Shown in pieces: positions 45,298 through 53,146 of a stretch of 64,000 nt of DNA. The notes under the pieces are model-generated. The model made no database searches. It was given only the letters and a program-made list of their open reading frames with translations, and was not told the DNA's origin. The translations under genes and the position numbers were made by a program. This stretch comes from Bacillus atrophaeus. GTDB taxonomy: Bacteria > Bacillota > Bacilli > Bacillales > Bacillaceae. Position 1 is the first letter of the stretch; the number at the start of each line of letters is the position of its first letter. The DNA is taken from contig NZ_LSBB01000001.1 of NCBI RefSeq assembly GCF_001584335.1, positions 682,001 to 746,000 of the forward strand. Direction: 5' to 3'.

Positions 45298-45655
45298 GGG
45301 ACGTTACGGATTCGACAGGGATGGATCGAGCTTGAGTCGCGAGCCGAGAGGCGATCTCGTTAACACGCACCTAAATATAACTGGCAAAACTAAAAGTTTT
45401 AACCAAAACTTAGCACTAGCTGCCTAATAAGCGCAGCGAGCTCTTCCTGACATTGCCTATGTGTCTGTGAAGAGCACATCCAAGTAGGCTACGCTTGCGT
45501 TCCCGTCTGAGAACGTAAGAAGAGACTGACAGACTAGCTCTCGGAAGGCCCGCCCGCAGGCACGAAGATGAGTGAAATCCTAATATGCAGGCTACGCTCG
45601 TAGACGCTTAAGTAATCGATGTTTCTGGACGTGGGTTCGACTCCCACCGTCTCCA
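45298..45655 (+). ncRNA. ssrA: Transfer-messenger RNA (tmRNA)
   Basis: The 5' end GGGACGTTACGGATTCGACA and the 3' end with GGTTCGACTCCCACCGTCTCCA form the tRNA-Ala-like domain; the GGGAC/GTCTC-type acceptor stem pairs. The resume region reads GGC AAA ACT AAA AGT and so on to GCC TAA, giving the tag GKTKSFNQNLALAA, which ends in the ALAA recognised by ClpXP. The B. subtilis tag is GKTNSFNQNVALAA, so there are two substitutions. The bases after the discriminator are TAC, so CCA is not fully encoded. It releases stalled ribosomes with SmpB and RNase R, both encoded just upstream. The exact 5' end is by alignment to known Bacillus tmRNA. Confidence 0.96.
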
Positions 45656-45669
45656 TACATAAGACCTAG

Positions 45670-45728
45670 ACCGCAGTGTTATCAAAGCTTTCAAAGCTTT
45701 CGACGGCACTGCGGTAACTTTTTTGTAA
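45670..45728 (+). terminator. Hairpin downstream of ssrA, possible terminator
   Basis: ACCGCAGTG and CACTGCGGT form a 9-bp stem over a long AAAGCTTT-repeat loop, followed by AACTTTTTTG. It lies inside the integrase remnant of the other strand. Confidence 0.55.
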
Positions 45729-45832
45729 TAAAATTCTTCAATCTCCTTCTGTGCTGATGGGGAAAGGTGGCTGTATGTATTTAATGTTTCATCCACTTTT
45801 CTGTGTCCCATTCTTTGAGATGAAGCGTGAAT
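45675..45832 (-). pseudogene. C-terminal remnant of a tyrosine integrase
   Basis: About 50 residues (HASSQRMGHRKVDETLNTYSH, then LSPSAQKEIEEFYYKKV) match the end of phage/ICE integrases of the tyrosine recombinase family. The GH histidine and the NTYSHL nucleophile region are still visible, but everything before residue 1 is missing. It abuts the 3' end of ssrA, a classical integration site, and reads toward it. It is the trace of an excised or decayed element. Confidence 0.73.
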
Positions 45833-45855
45833 AAAAATCATCCAAATCCCCAATA

Positions 45856-46515
45856 ATCATGATTAAACTGACGCAATTTTTTGGCGTTTTTTTTATGCCT
45901 ATATGATGTTTTCAAAATCTCCATCATCCCACGTTATGCGAGTAATTCGCATTTTCTCGCGCCTTTGTGCAGAGATGATCTCTTTAAATTCCTCAAACTT
46001 TCAAAAAACCCATAGCATGATGTTCTTGGTCTTGTGAAATCTCAGCGGAAAATTAAATACAGCTGGTAACGTGGTGTGAATTTTTTAATGAAATCATTTG
46101 CATACTTATCTAGAATTTTATGTTGATATATCATGACTTTTTTATGAGTGATGGATTCAAGCTTAGATCACCAAACTTGGATGAGATGATTAAAGAGGAT
46201 GTTCTGGATAATAATAAACAGCCGACTTTTTTCGACGTGCTCTATACCAAGTGAAATCACTGTCAACTGGTTCTTTAAAAGTTATATCAGAGAAATTTCT
46301 CTTCTTAAATAAAAATTTAAATTTTACCTCAAATGGGCACATTGTGGGTGTTGGGAGAACATAGTGTGACAGGATTATCGTACCATGCCGGAGACACAAG
46401 AGGAGTTGTGAAAGATGGAGGGAATCTCTGTAAGAGTACTATTCTATATATAGCTCAAGCCACAAGAAGAAAGCGCTGATTTTCAACTCTTCTTGCGGCG
46501 TTAAACATTTAAAGA
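45856..46515. other. Degenerate AT-rich island after ssrA
   Basis: About 660 bp without a gene I can support. It includes a 44-codon frame (46120-46254) with no ribosome site and a minus-strand frame near 46190-46399 that shows no recognisable family. A hairpin of GCC(A)CAAGAAG with CTTCTTGCGGC around 46460-46500 lies just after the minus-strand gene and could end its transcript. No duplicated ssrA 3' end (attR) was found by eye. Confidence 0.5.
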
Positions 46516-46863
46516 TTATTGTACTGTGACATATACCTTACCAAGAACAGACCTATCTTGCTTTAATAAAGTAATTGTAGCCTTACCCTTACTTACACCT
46601 TTCACTACTCCTCCCTGTGTTACAGACGCCACACCGCTGGAATCAGATGAATAGTAATATGCTACTGGGTTAGAAATGTCTTGTGTCTCTCCAACCTTTA
46701 ATGTTATCGAATAGTCTTGAACCTTGATTGGGCTAGAGACAACAATAGGTTTAGCTTTCGGGACCGGAGATGAGTTCATTTCTTTTGCAGATGCTGCTCC
46801 GCTAACCGACAAAGCTAATGCGGAAATAGAAAGTGCCGAAATTACAGTTTTTTTGAAATTCAT
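46516..46863 (-). CDS. Small secreted protein with bacterial Ig-like (BIG2) domain
   Basis: 115 residues from ATG 46863, with the ribosome site AAGGAG upstream. A signal peptide (KKTVISALSISALALSVSG, cleaved near ASA-KE) is followed by a proline-rich stretch and a BIG2-like domain: SITLKVGETQDIS, VASVTQGGVVKGVSKGKAT and a terminal VYVTVQ strand. Exported and probably cell-surface associated; no partner known. It sits alone in the island next to ssrA, so it may have come with the lost element. Confidence 0.77.
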   Translation of the reverse strand: MNFKKTVISALSISALALSVSGAASAKEMNSSPVPKAKPIVVSSPIKVQDYSITLKVGETQDISNPVAYYYSSDSSGVASVTQGGVVKGVSKGKATITLLKQDRSVLGKVYVTVQ

Positions 46864-46994
46864 GTTAAAACACTCCTTAAAAATTTTTTGGTGTTGCATA
46901 GTATATATTAGACGTTTGTAATTATTTTCCTTGTAAATATTTGTTAATCTTCTGTGAACAAATTAAAAAGTGCTAATTGGCAGGCTTGAGCTTC

Positions 46995-47087
46995 ATGAAA
47001 AAACGATACTATTCTATCTATGGTACCTATGGGGCTGCTGGTGTTCACTATGATGCAGCGCGGTTATTTCACAACCTCAATAAATAA
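46995..47087 (+). CDS. Possible very small gene (30 codons)
   Basis: A reading frame MKKRYYSIYGTYGAAGVH then YDAARLFHNLNK, basic at the start and rich in Tyr/Gly. A strong terminator follows 20 bp after its stop, in the same direction. The ribosome site (AGGCTTGAG) is weak, and a stop 18 bases before the first start limits it to at most about 36 residues. I do not recognise the peptide. It may be a peptide gene or the tail of a broken one. Confidence 0.35.
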   Translation: MKKRYYSIYGTYGAAGVHYDAARLFHNLNK

Positions 47088-47107
47088 GTCCAAGATGGAG
47101 AAGTCTT

Positions 47108-47148
47108 CGGACACTAACCACTGCACAGTGGTTAGTGTCCGTTTTTTT
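47108..47148 (+). terminator. Strong rho-independent terminator in the island
   Basis: CGGACACTAACCACTG pairs perfectly with CAGTGGTTAGTGTCCG over a two-base CA spacer (so the real loop uses the ends of the arms), followed by seven T. Between it and yvaG (47149-47566) I see no supportable gene. Confidence 0.88.
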
Positions 47149-47488
47149 GAAGCAGAAGAAAAAAGCCCGCTGAGAAGCAATAGGAATGCTCTAAACACTT
47201 TTGGAGAGAGCTCATGGGAAGTTGACAGGAAGTACGGAGGATTTAAACGGAAAATTAAACATTTTCATTCATCAATTGAAGAATCCGATAATCGCTGTTT
47301 GGATGTTAAAGATGACTGTAATTATTTCTGTTGTAGAGCTTAACGATTCCGCTGGAGTTATGCTTTCTTGAAAAAGCTGATAATAAAATAATTCAGGCAC
47401 CAAAAGGTACCTATATCACTTTAAAGTGCGTACTTTTCATTGCTGTGCGGTTCTCTCATAATAATGATAAACCTCAAATATTTTTCAA

Positions 47489-47534
47489 TGTTTCACTCTT
47501 CTTGTTTTTGTAAATAAATAAAACGAGTGAAACA
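47489..47534. repeat. Inverted repeat upstream of yvaG
   Basis: TGTTTCACTC at 47489-47498 and GAGTGAAACA at 47525-47534 are perfect 10-bp arms 26 bp apart, 32 bp before the yvaG start. It could be paired regulator half-sites or an RNA hairpin. Confidence 0.6.
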
Positions 47535-47566
47535 TGAAAGTGAGACTAAAAACGGAGGGATTGTCA

Positions 47567-48360
47567 ATGGATCTTCATGTAAAGGGAAAAACAGCTCTGG
47601 TTACAGGTTCCACCTCTGGAATCGGAAAAGCCATTGCCGCTTCATTAATTGCAGAAGGGGCAGTTGTCATTGTAAATGGACGCCGTGAGGAAAAAGTGAA
47701 TGAAACGATAAATGATATAAAAGAACAATATCCCGCTGCCGTCCTTCACCCGGCAGCATTCGATTTGGGGACCGAAAAAGGATGTCGTGATATTTTTGAG
47801 AAATTTCCGCACGTTGATATTCTTGTGAATAACCTGGGTATTTTTGAACCGAAAGAATACTTTGATATTACAGATGAAGAGTGGTTTCGATTTTCGAAGT
47901 AAACATGATGAGCGGGGTCCGCCTCACAAGGCAATATCTCAAACAAATGATTGAGCAAAAGGAAGGCAGAGTCATTTTTATTGCCAGCGAAGCAGCGGTG
48001 ATGCCTTCTCAGGAAATGCCTCATTATAGCGCAACAAAAACTATGCAGCTTTCGCTTTCCCGCAGTTTGGCAGAACTGACAGAAGGAACAAATGTCACTG
48101 TTAATACCGTTATGCCGGGGTCTACGTTAACAGAAGGTGTGGAAACCATGCTGCAATCGCTTTATCCGAATGAGAATCTGACTATTGAAGAAGCGGAAAA
48201 ACGCTTTATGAAAGAAAACCGGCCGACTTCTATCATTCAAAGACTGATCCGCCCGGAAGAAATCGCACACTTTGTCACCTATTTAAGCAGTCCGCTTTCC
48301 TCGGCGATAAATGGATCGGCCCTGCGGATAGATGGCGGCTTAGTCCGGAGTGTTTTTTAA
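47567..48360 (+). pseudogene. yvaG: SDR oxidoreductase yvaG with a one-base frameshift
   Basis: The ancestral protein is about 263 residues. The first part (47567-47902) has the glycine motif TGSTSGIGKAIAASL and LVNNLGIFEPKEYFDITDEEW; it then reads FRFSK and stops. The second part, in the next frame from about 47893, continues as FEVNMMSGVRLTRQYL, with the catalytic YSATKT and RIDGGLVRSVF. Loss of one T in GATTTTCGA (five T would restore the frame) explains the break. Ribosome site GGAGGGATTG precedes the ATG at 47567. Short-chain dehydrogenase of unknown substrate; B. subtilis YvaG. It could be a sequencing error in a T run. Confidence 0.83.
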
Positions 48361-48373
48361 ACAGAAGATAAAC

Positions 48374-48405
48374 ATCCTTTCTCTTAAAAGAGAAGGGTTT
48401 TTTTT
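48374..48405 (+). terminator. Terminator after yvaG
   Basis: CCTTTCTCTT pairs with AAGAGAAGGG around a short A loop, followed by eight T. Confidence 0.82.
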
Positions 48406-48416
48406 ATGTAATAAAA

Positions 48417-48458
48417 TTGAATATCACCTAAAAATGGGTTATAATTTCGGTACTGAAA
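48417..48458 (+). promoter_or_regulatory. Promoter and TetR-type operator of yvaF
   Basis: TTGAAT, a 17-bp spacer and TATAAT form an excellent SigA promoter. Immediately after it, TTTCGGTACTGAAA (48445-48458) is a near-perfect palindrome overlapping the -10, a good place for autorepression. Confidence 0.75.
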
Positions 48459-48506
48459 TAGTTTTTAAAGTACCAATGAGCGAGGTGATTCTCTCTGGAG
48501 AAAAGA

Positions 48507-49055
48507 ATGATAGCCGAAACCGTACGGCTGATTCAGCAAAAAGGTTTTACATTTACAATGGATGACTTGGCAAAAAGCCTGGCGGTGAGCAAGAGGACGC
48601 TTTATGAGTTTTATCCGTCGAAGAATAAACTAGTTGAAGCGGTCATTGCGCAATTCATAGCTGAAATGAAGAAAAGTGAAGCAGAGATTTATGGAAATGA
48701 GGAACTCGACGCGCTGGAAAAAGTGAAAAGGATACTTATCGGGCTTCCAAAGGAAATGGAACTGCTGAATATGGGGCTTCTGAACGAACTGAAGAAATAT
48801 TATTATGATGCATGGCTCACGTTAGATACTTTCATGAAAGACGAATGGACGATTATTTTAGAGTTATTAGATAACTGCCATAAGCAAAACATGATCAGGG
48901 AGGTGAATACATCTCTCTTTATCCAAATGTATTTGGGTAGCATTAATCAAGTATACGATCCTGATTATCCGCTCAAAAACCAAATGACAACCGGGGAAAC
49001 CCTAGAGTCGATTGTCGATATTTTGTTTGAGGGCATATGCCGAAAAGAGAAATAG
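48507..49055 (+). CDS. yvaF: TetR-family regulator (YvaF-like)
   Basis: 182 residues. N-terminal TetR HTH (about 5-50): IAETVRLIQQKGFTFTMDD then LAKSLAVSKRTLYEFYPSK. The rest is a helical ligand-binding domain. ATG at 48507 with GGAG 6 nt before. Its operator overlaps its own promoter, and the SMR efflux gene yvaE overlaps its end (shared start region at 49037-49070), so it probably represses the yvaF-yvaE-yvaD operon. Effector unknown. Confidence 0.87.
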   Translation: MIAETVRLIQQKGFTFTMDDLAKSLAVSKRTLYEFYPSKNKLVEAVIAQFIAEMKKSEAEIYGNEELDALEKVKRILIGLPKEMELLNMGLLNELKKYYYDAWLTLDTFMKDEWTIILELLDNCHKQNMIREVNTSLFIQMYLGSINQVYDPDYPLKNQMTTGETLESIVDILFEGICRKEK

Positions 49056-49069
49056 AGAGGCGGAAAGGT

Positions 49070-49426
49070 ATGCATTGGATTTATTTATGTTTGGCGATTT
49101 TGTTTGAAGTCGCAGGAACGGTAAGTATGAAATTTTCGGTGGGATTTTCCAAGCTCTTGCCTAGCATGTTATTAGTATGCTTCTACGGGGGAAGTCTTTT
49201 TTTCCTGACTCTTACTTTAAAATCAATTGAGGTCTCGGTGGCGTATGCTGTATGGTCCGGGATGGGAATTGTTTTGATATCAATGATCGGTTTCTTGTAT
49301 TTTAATGAACAGATGAGCGTGATCAAAATGGTTTCTATAGGGCTCATTATCGTTGGGGTTGTATCTCTAAACTTAACGCATAATGATAGTGACCATCCAC
49401 AATCAATGAGTATAAGCGGGGAGTAA
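49070..49426 (+). CDS. yvaE: Small multidrug resistance (SMR) transporter (YvaE-like)
   Basis: 118 residues with four membrane helices. WIYLCLAILFEVAGTVSMKF carries the conserved membrane glutamate of SMR proteins, and AYAVWSGMGIVLISMIGFLYF the canonical YAxWxGxG motif. Works as a homo- or hetero-dimer proton antiporter for cationic drugs. ATG 49070 with GGAAAGG just upstream is preferred over an in-frame start at 49037. Paired with the TetR regulator. Confidence 0.9.
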   Translation: MHWIYLCLAILFEVAGTVSMKFSVGFSKLLPSMLLVCFYGGSLFFLTLTLKSIEVSVAYAVWSGMGIVLISMIGFLYFNEQMSVIKMVSIGLIIVGVVSLNLTHNDSDHPQSMSISGE

Positions 49427-49427
49427 G

Positions 49428-49829
49428 ATGAAATATATAAAATCGTTTTTTCTTATTACGGATATTGGTTTTATTTTATACTGGTTTGTTTCATGTTTTC
49501 ATTTTATTCCAAAAAGTTGGGCCTTTAAACATTATGATGATGCTTTCATGATAGCTTGGAATTGGTCCTTTTTTCCCTTGGATATTTTGATTTCAATAAC
49601 CGGTTTGACCAGCTTCTATCTTTATCGGAGAAAGATTGCTGCTTGGCGGCAGTTGGCGCTCATTTCTCTTGTCCTTACATTTTGTTCAGGTCTTCAGGCG
49701 CTTGCGTTTTGGATTTTTATAAAGGATTTTGACCTTATTTGGTGGGGGGTTAATCTATATCTTTTAATCTATCCTTTATGTGTCATGAAGGTGCTGTTCA
49801 CCGGAAAATATGCTGAAAAGCAGTACTGA
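49428..49829 (+). CDS. yvaD: Membrane protein of unknown function (YvaD-like)
   Basis: 133 residues with four hydrophobic segments (FFLITDIGFILYWFVSCF first, WWGVNLYLLIYPLCVMKVLF last). Begins one base after the yvaE stop, so it is translated with it. It corresponds to YvaD; no biochemical role is known. It may modulate or accompany the SMR pump. Confidence 0.78.
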   Translation: MKYIKSFFLITDIGFILYWFVSCFHFIPKSWAFKHYDDAFMIAWNWSFFPLDILISITGLTSFYLYRRKIAAWRQLALISLVLTFCSGLQALAFWIFIKDFDLIWWGVNLYLLIYPLCVMKVLFTGKYAEKQY

Positions 49830-49914
49830 TAAGTGCTGTTTTTTTAAACATATAATTTGTACACAAACTATATGCCTACTACATAAAATAATAATATAAG
49901 CGAAAGGATCAGCT

Positions 49915-50352
49915 ATGCTATCTCATGCGGAAGAATTGATTGGATACAATATTAAAACAAGCCGGCGGATCATTCGATTTTTAGCCATTCATTTAAAAGA
50001 AGACGGGATTACTCCTGAACAGTGGACAGTCTTGAAACGTGTCGGCGAATCCAGGGGCATCAGCCAAAAGGAGCTGTCAGCACGGGCGGATAAAGACCAG
50101 GCGACCTTGACGAAAATTTTGGATCTGTTAGAAAAGAAGAACTTCATTCGGCGAGAAGCAAATCCGAGGGATCGGCGCTCTTTTTTAGTGGTGCTCACTG
50201 AAGCGGGTGAAGAGCTAAAGCAGAGTCTCATTGATAAAGTGGAGATTCTATTCGCAGGTTTGCTTGAGAATACGTCTGATGAGGATCTGGCAGTGTTTCT
50301 GGGCATACTAGATCGCATAAACGGGAACATAGCCAATAATACGACGAGTTAA
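49915..50352 (+). CDS. MarR-family regulator
   Basis: 145 residues. Winged HTH at about 40-100: EQWTVLKRVGESRGISQKEL, ADKDQATLTKILDLLEKKNF and a wing REANPRDRRSFLVVLTEAGE. Flanking helices form the dimer. It lies 16 bp before the FUSC transporter gene in the same direction, so it probably regulates that efflux system in response to an aromatic compound. ATG 49915, ribosome site CGAAAGGA. I do not recall a MarR gene in this spot in strain 168. Confidence 0.86.
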   Translation: MLSHAEELIGYNIKTSRRIIRFLAIHLKEDGITPEQWTVLKRVGESRGISQKELSARADKDQATLTKILDLLEKKNFIRREANPRDRRSFLVVLTEAGEELKQSLIDKVEILFAGLLENTSDEDLAVFLGILDRINGNIANNTTS

Positions 50353-50368
50353 GAAAAGGATTTTGTAA

Positions 50369-52309
50369 ATGAATAAGTACTCAGAAAAGGATAATGAAAC
50401 AAAACAAAGAGTCGCCCCTGCACAGCCGGTGCCAAGCGGAATAAAGGATGTCTTCCTTATAAATGCGAATCCTCTGCCTTGGAAACGGGCGGTTGGGTCG
50501 GGCATTGCTTCAGGTTTTCCGATTTTCATCGTCGCTTTGCTCGGCCATGTTGATTATGGTCTTGCGGCAAGCATTGGCGGTTTTGCTTATTTATACACCG
50601 GGGGGGAACCGTATACAAAGCGTGCGGTGAAATTGCTGCTCGTCGCGATCGGTCTTGCGGTTTCCTTTGGATTGGGGACGCTGTTAGCAGGCACGTTTTG
50701 GAGTATGGCAATAGTGCTGGGACTGATTGGCGCGGCGGCGGTTTTTACCTTCGGCGCATTTGGGATACAGGGGCCGGCTCCGATGTTTTTTGTGCTTGCG
50801 TTTTTGGTGAGTTCCGGCTTGCCTGTCGATCCTTCAGAAGCGCCGTTAAGAGCGGGCCTCGCGTTTTTAGGGGGGCTTTTTGCGTGGATAATAGCAATGC
50901 TCGGCTGGCTGTTTGACAGACATGGACCGGAAACCGCGGTATTGCAAAAAACATATCGGCAGCTTGCAGCCTGCCTTTCAGCAGTGGGCACGCCGAATTT
51001 TCACTCCGCGCAGCACCAGACGGTTCTGATGCTGAGAACAGCCCGCCTGACCGTGTTGGGAAGAGGAAACAAACGCAAATATTCCCGGCATACGGAGCGC
51101 TTGATTCGCCTGCTCCAAAAAGCGGAGGACATGTTTATGGCGATTATTCACTTTTCCGCTGAGGCGCCTAAAGCCGATACTGAAGAAATGGTTACCGCCA
51201 TTCGCAATGTGGCAGATCTTCTGGGATATTCAAAGGTGGCTGCGGAAATCAAGCTGCAGCCATCAAAACATGAAACAGAAGCACATGAAAAGCTCTATGG
51301 AGAAATCAATGCGGTATTGCTTGCCGCCTCAGAACAGCTTGATGATCCGTTAAGCGCAGAGCCAAGCCGTGTGCAATCGGCGGGTTTCTTTCTCCGCAAC
51401 GCTTTTGACTGGCACTCACCTGTATTGATCCGAGCGTTAAAGTACGGAATCGTGCTTGCGGCGGCAGCGCTGTTTGCCAATGCGCTCGGTTTTCACCGCT
51501 CCTATTGGATTCCGCTTTCCTCAGCGGCGGTTATGCTTGGCACGACAGTCGTATTTACGTTGCATAGGGCGATTCAGCGCTCAATAGGTACGGTGCTTGG
51601 CATCATGTTAGCCAGCGTGATTTTGTTTTTGAAACCGGAGGGCATGTATATCGCTTTATGTGTGACCGTACTGCAATTTCTTTTGGAAATGTTCATCGTC
51701 CGCAACTACGTGTTGGCGGTGCCTTTTTTGACGGCAAACGCCTTGATCATTACTGAGAGCATGCATGCGGATATCGCTGTCTCATATTTTATAACGGCTC
51801 GGCTGACGGATGTCGTTTTAGGAAGTGTAATTGGATTTTTAGGAGCCATGCTTTTGTGGAGGCGTTTTTCTTCAAATCGGCTGCAGGAATTGTTAAGTGA
51901 TGTCATTCAGCAAGAGGGCCGGTATTTGCAAAAGCTCCTTTCTTTTGAAGAGGCAGGACAGGAAGCGGATGGTCATAAACTGAGAGTGAGTTTGGTGAAG
52001 CTGAGGGATTTGTTTGATACATCTCTCGGAGAATATCCGAAAACAAATATAGATAATCTGTGGCCGGCGGTTGCGGGAGCGCAGCATTTAGGGTATTTCT
52101 TAATCTCGGCGTCAAACCATCGGCGGCACAAACCCGTTTCAAAAGAAGAACTGAATCGCCTGAAAGAACTGTTTGACAGCATGGCGCAAGCTGCTCTGAA
52201 AAGAGAGAAGCCGATAGATACAGAGGTGCCGCGCGTCGAGAGCTATCCGCGAATCAGTGAGGAATTATCGGCGATGTATCAAGGGTTAAGAACCGCTTAT
52301 GAGCGTTAA
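50369..52309 (+). CDS. yvaC: FUSC-family aromatic efflux protein (YvaC-like)
   Basis: 646 residues. Two membrane blocks (about 50-170 and about 345-480) are each followed by a soluble helical region. HRSYWIPLSSAAVMLGTTV and ARLTDVVLGSVIGFLGAM are FUSC/AaeB-like. Family members export aromatic carboxylic acids or related toxins. The linked MarR regulator supports inducible detoxification. B. subtilis YvaC. Confidence 0.85.
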   Translation: MNKYSEKDNETKQRVAPAQPVPSGIKDVFLINANPLPWKRAVGSGIASGFPIFIVALLGHVDYGLAASIGGFAYLYTGGEPYTKRAVKLLLVAIGLAVSFGLGTLLAGTFWSMAIVLGLIGAAAVFTFGAFGIQGPAPMFFVLAFLVSSGLPVDPSEAPLRAGLAFLGGLFAWIIAMLGWLFDRHGPETAVLQKTYRQLAACLSAVGTPNFHSAQHQTVLMLRTARLTVLGRGNKRKYSRHTERLIRLLQKAEDMFMAIIHFSAEAPKADTEEMVTAIRNVADLLGYSKVAAEIKLQPSKHETEAHEKLYGEINAVLLAASEQLDDPLSAEPSRVQSAGFFLRNAFDWHSPVLIRALKYGIVLAAAALFANALGFHRSYWIPLSSAAVMLGTTVVFTLHRAIQRSIGTVLGIMLASVILFLKPEGMYIALCVTVLQFLLEMFIVRNYVLAVPFLTANALIITESMHADIAVSYFITARLTDVVLGSVIGFLGAMLLWRRFSSNRLQELLSDVIQQEGRYLQKLLSFEEAGQEADGHKLRVSLVKLRDLFDTSLGEYPKTNIDNLWPAVAGAQHLGYFLISASNHRRHKPVSKEELNRLKELFDSMAQAALKREKPIDTEVPRVESYPRISEELSAMYQGLRTAYER

Positions 52310-52468
52310 GCTCAATGCGGTTCAAATAAATATACTAATTTCGAGGTATTATTCTTGCAAAAGCCTTTCGGTGTAACTATAATAATTACAAGATAAAGAA
52401 GTATAAAAATACATACATATTTCATACTAATCTTGTGTGTAATTTGAAAATGAAAGGGCTGTTAAAAC

Positions 52469-53104
52469 ATGGCAAAAGTACTTTATATCACCGCTCATCC
52501 GCATGATGAAGCAACATCATACAGCATGGCAACAGGTAAAGCATTTATCGATTCTTATAAAGAAGCGAATCCGAATGATGAGGTTGTACATATTGACCTG
52601 TACAAAGAAAACATTCCTCATATTGATGCTGACGTATTCAGCGGATGGGGCAAGCTTCAATCAGGTTCAGGCTTTGAAGAGCTTCCGGAGAACGAAAAAG
52701 CGAAAGTCGGACGTCTTGCGGAGCTTAGCGATCAATTTGCCGCAGCTGATAAATACGTGTTTGTAACACCGTTATGGAACTTCTCATTCCCGCCGGTTAT
52801 GAAAGCGTACCTTGATTCAGTAGCAGTAGCAGGCAAATCATTTAGATACACAGAACAAGGTCCGGTCGGTTTATTAACTGATAAAAAAGCGCTCCACATT
52901 CAAGCACGCGGAGGCTATTATTCAGAAGGCCCTGCGGCTGACATGGAAATGGGCCATCGCTACATCGGCATCATGATGAACTTCTTCGGCGTTCCTTCTT
53001 TTGACGGCTTGATTGTCGAAGGTCATAATGCTGAGCCTGATAAAGCGCAGCAAATCAAAGAAGATGCAATCGCCCGCGCGAAAGAAGCAGGTAAAACATT
53101 CTAA
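52469..53104 (+). CDS. azoR2: FMN-dependent NADH azoreductase AzoR2
   Basis: 211 residues, flavodoxin-like fold. [21 protein letters not shown] at the N-terminus binds FMN phosphate, [21 protein letters not shown] is the conserved flavin loop, and [13 protein letters not shown] follows. It reduces azo dyes and quinones by two-electron transfer and protects from quinone stress. Corresponds to YvaB. The upstream gap contains an AATTACAAGAT/ATCTTGT-type imperfect repeat; MhqR-family control is known in B. subtilis, but I did not find its exact operator. Confidence 0.92.
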   Translation: MAKVLYITAHPHDEATSYSMATGKAFIDSYKEANPNDEVVHIDLYKENIPHIDADVFSGWGKLQSGSGFEELPENEKAKVGRLAELSDQFAAADKYVFVTPLWNFSFPPVMKAYLDSVAVAGKSFRYTEQGPVGLLTDKKALHIQARGGYYSEGPAADMEMGHRYIGIMMNFFGVPSFDGLIVEGHNAEPDKAQQIKEDAIARAKEAGKTF

Positions 53105-53110
53105 TATACA

Positions 53111-53146
53111 GAAAATCCTCCTCACGTCATGTGAGGAGGATTTATT
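53111..53146. terminator. Bidirectional terminator between azoR2 and iolW
   Basis: AAATCCTCCTCAC pairs perfectly with GTGAGGAGGATTT around GTCAT. Confidence 0.92.

Noticed and set aside
45608-45853. A minus-strand reading frame of 81 codons covering the integrase remnant and the ssrA end
   Set aside because: Its last part (VWRRWESNPRP) is the antisense of the tmRNA T-arm and is a known false ORF; only the part from about 45675 to 45832 has integrase character.
46120-46254. A 44-codon frame ending FFDVLYTK
   Set aside because: No ribosome site and no family recognised; it may be the end of a decayed gene.
46190-46399. Minus-strand 69-codon frame
   Set aside because: Slight similarity to ordinary protein composition only; no motif or ribosome site.
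47020-47343. A 107-codon plus-strand frame in the island
   Set aside because: It runs straight through the strong terminator stem and its composition is not protein-like.
45656-47566. A repeat of the ssrA 3' end marking attR
   Set aside because: By eye I found no second copy of the GGTTCGACTCCCACC segment downstream; a computed search would be needed to be sure.
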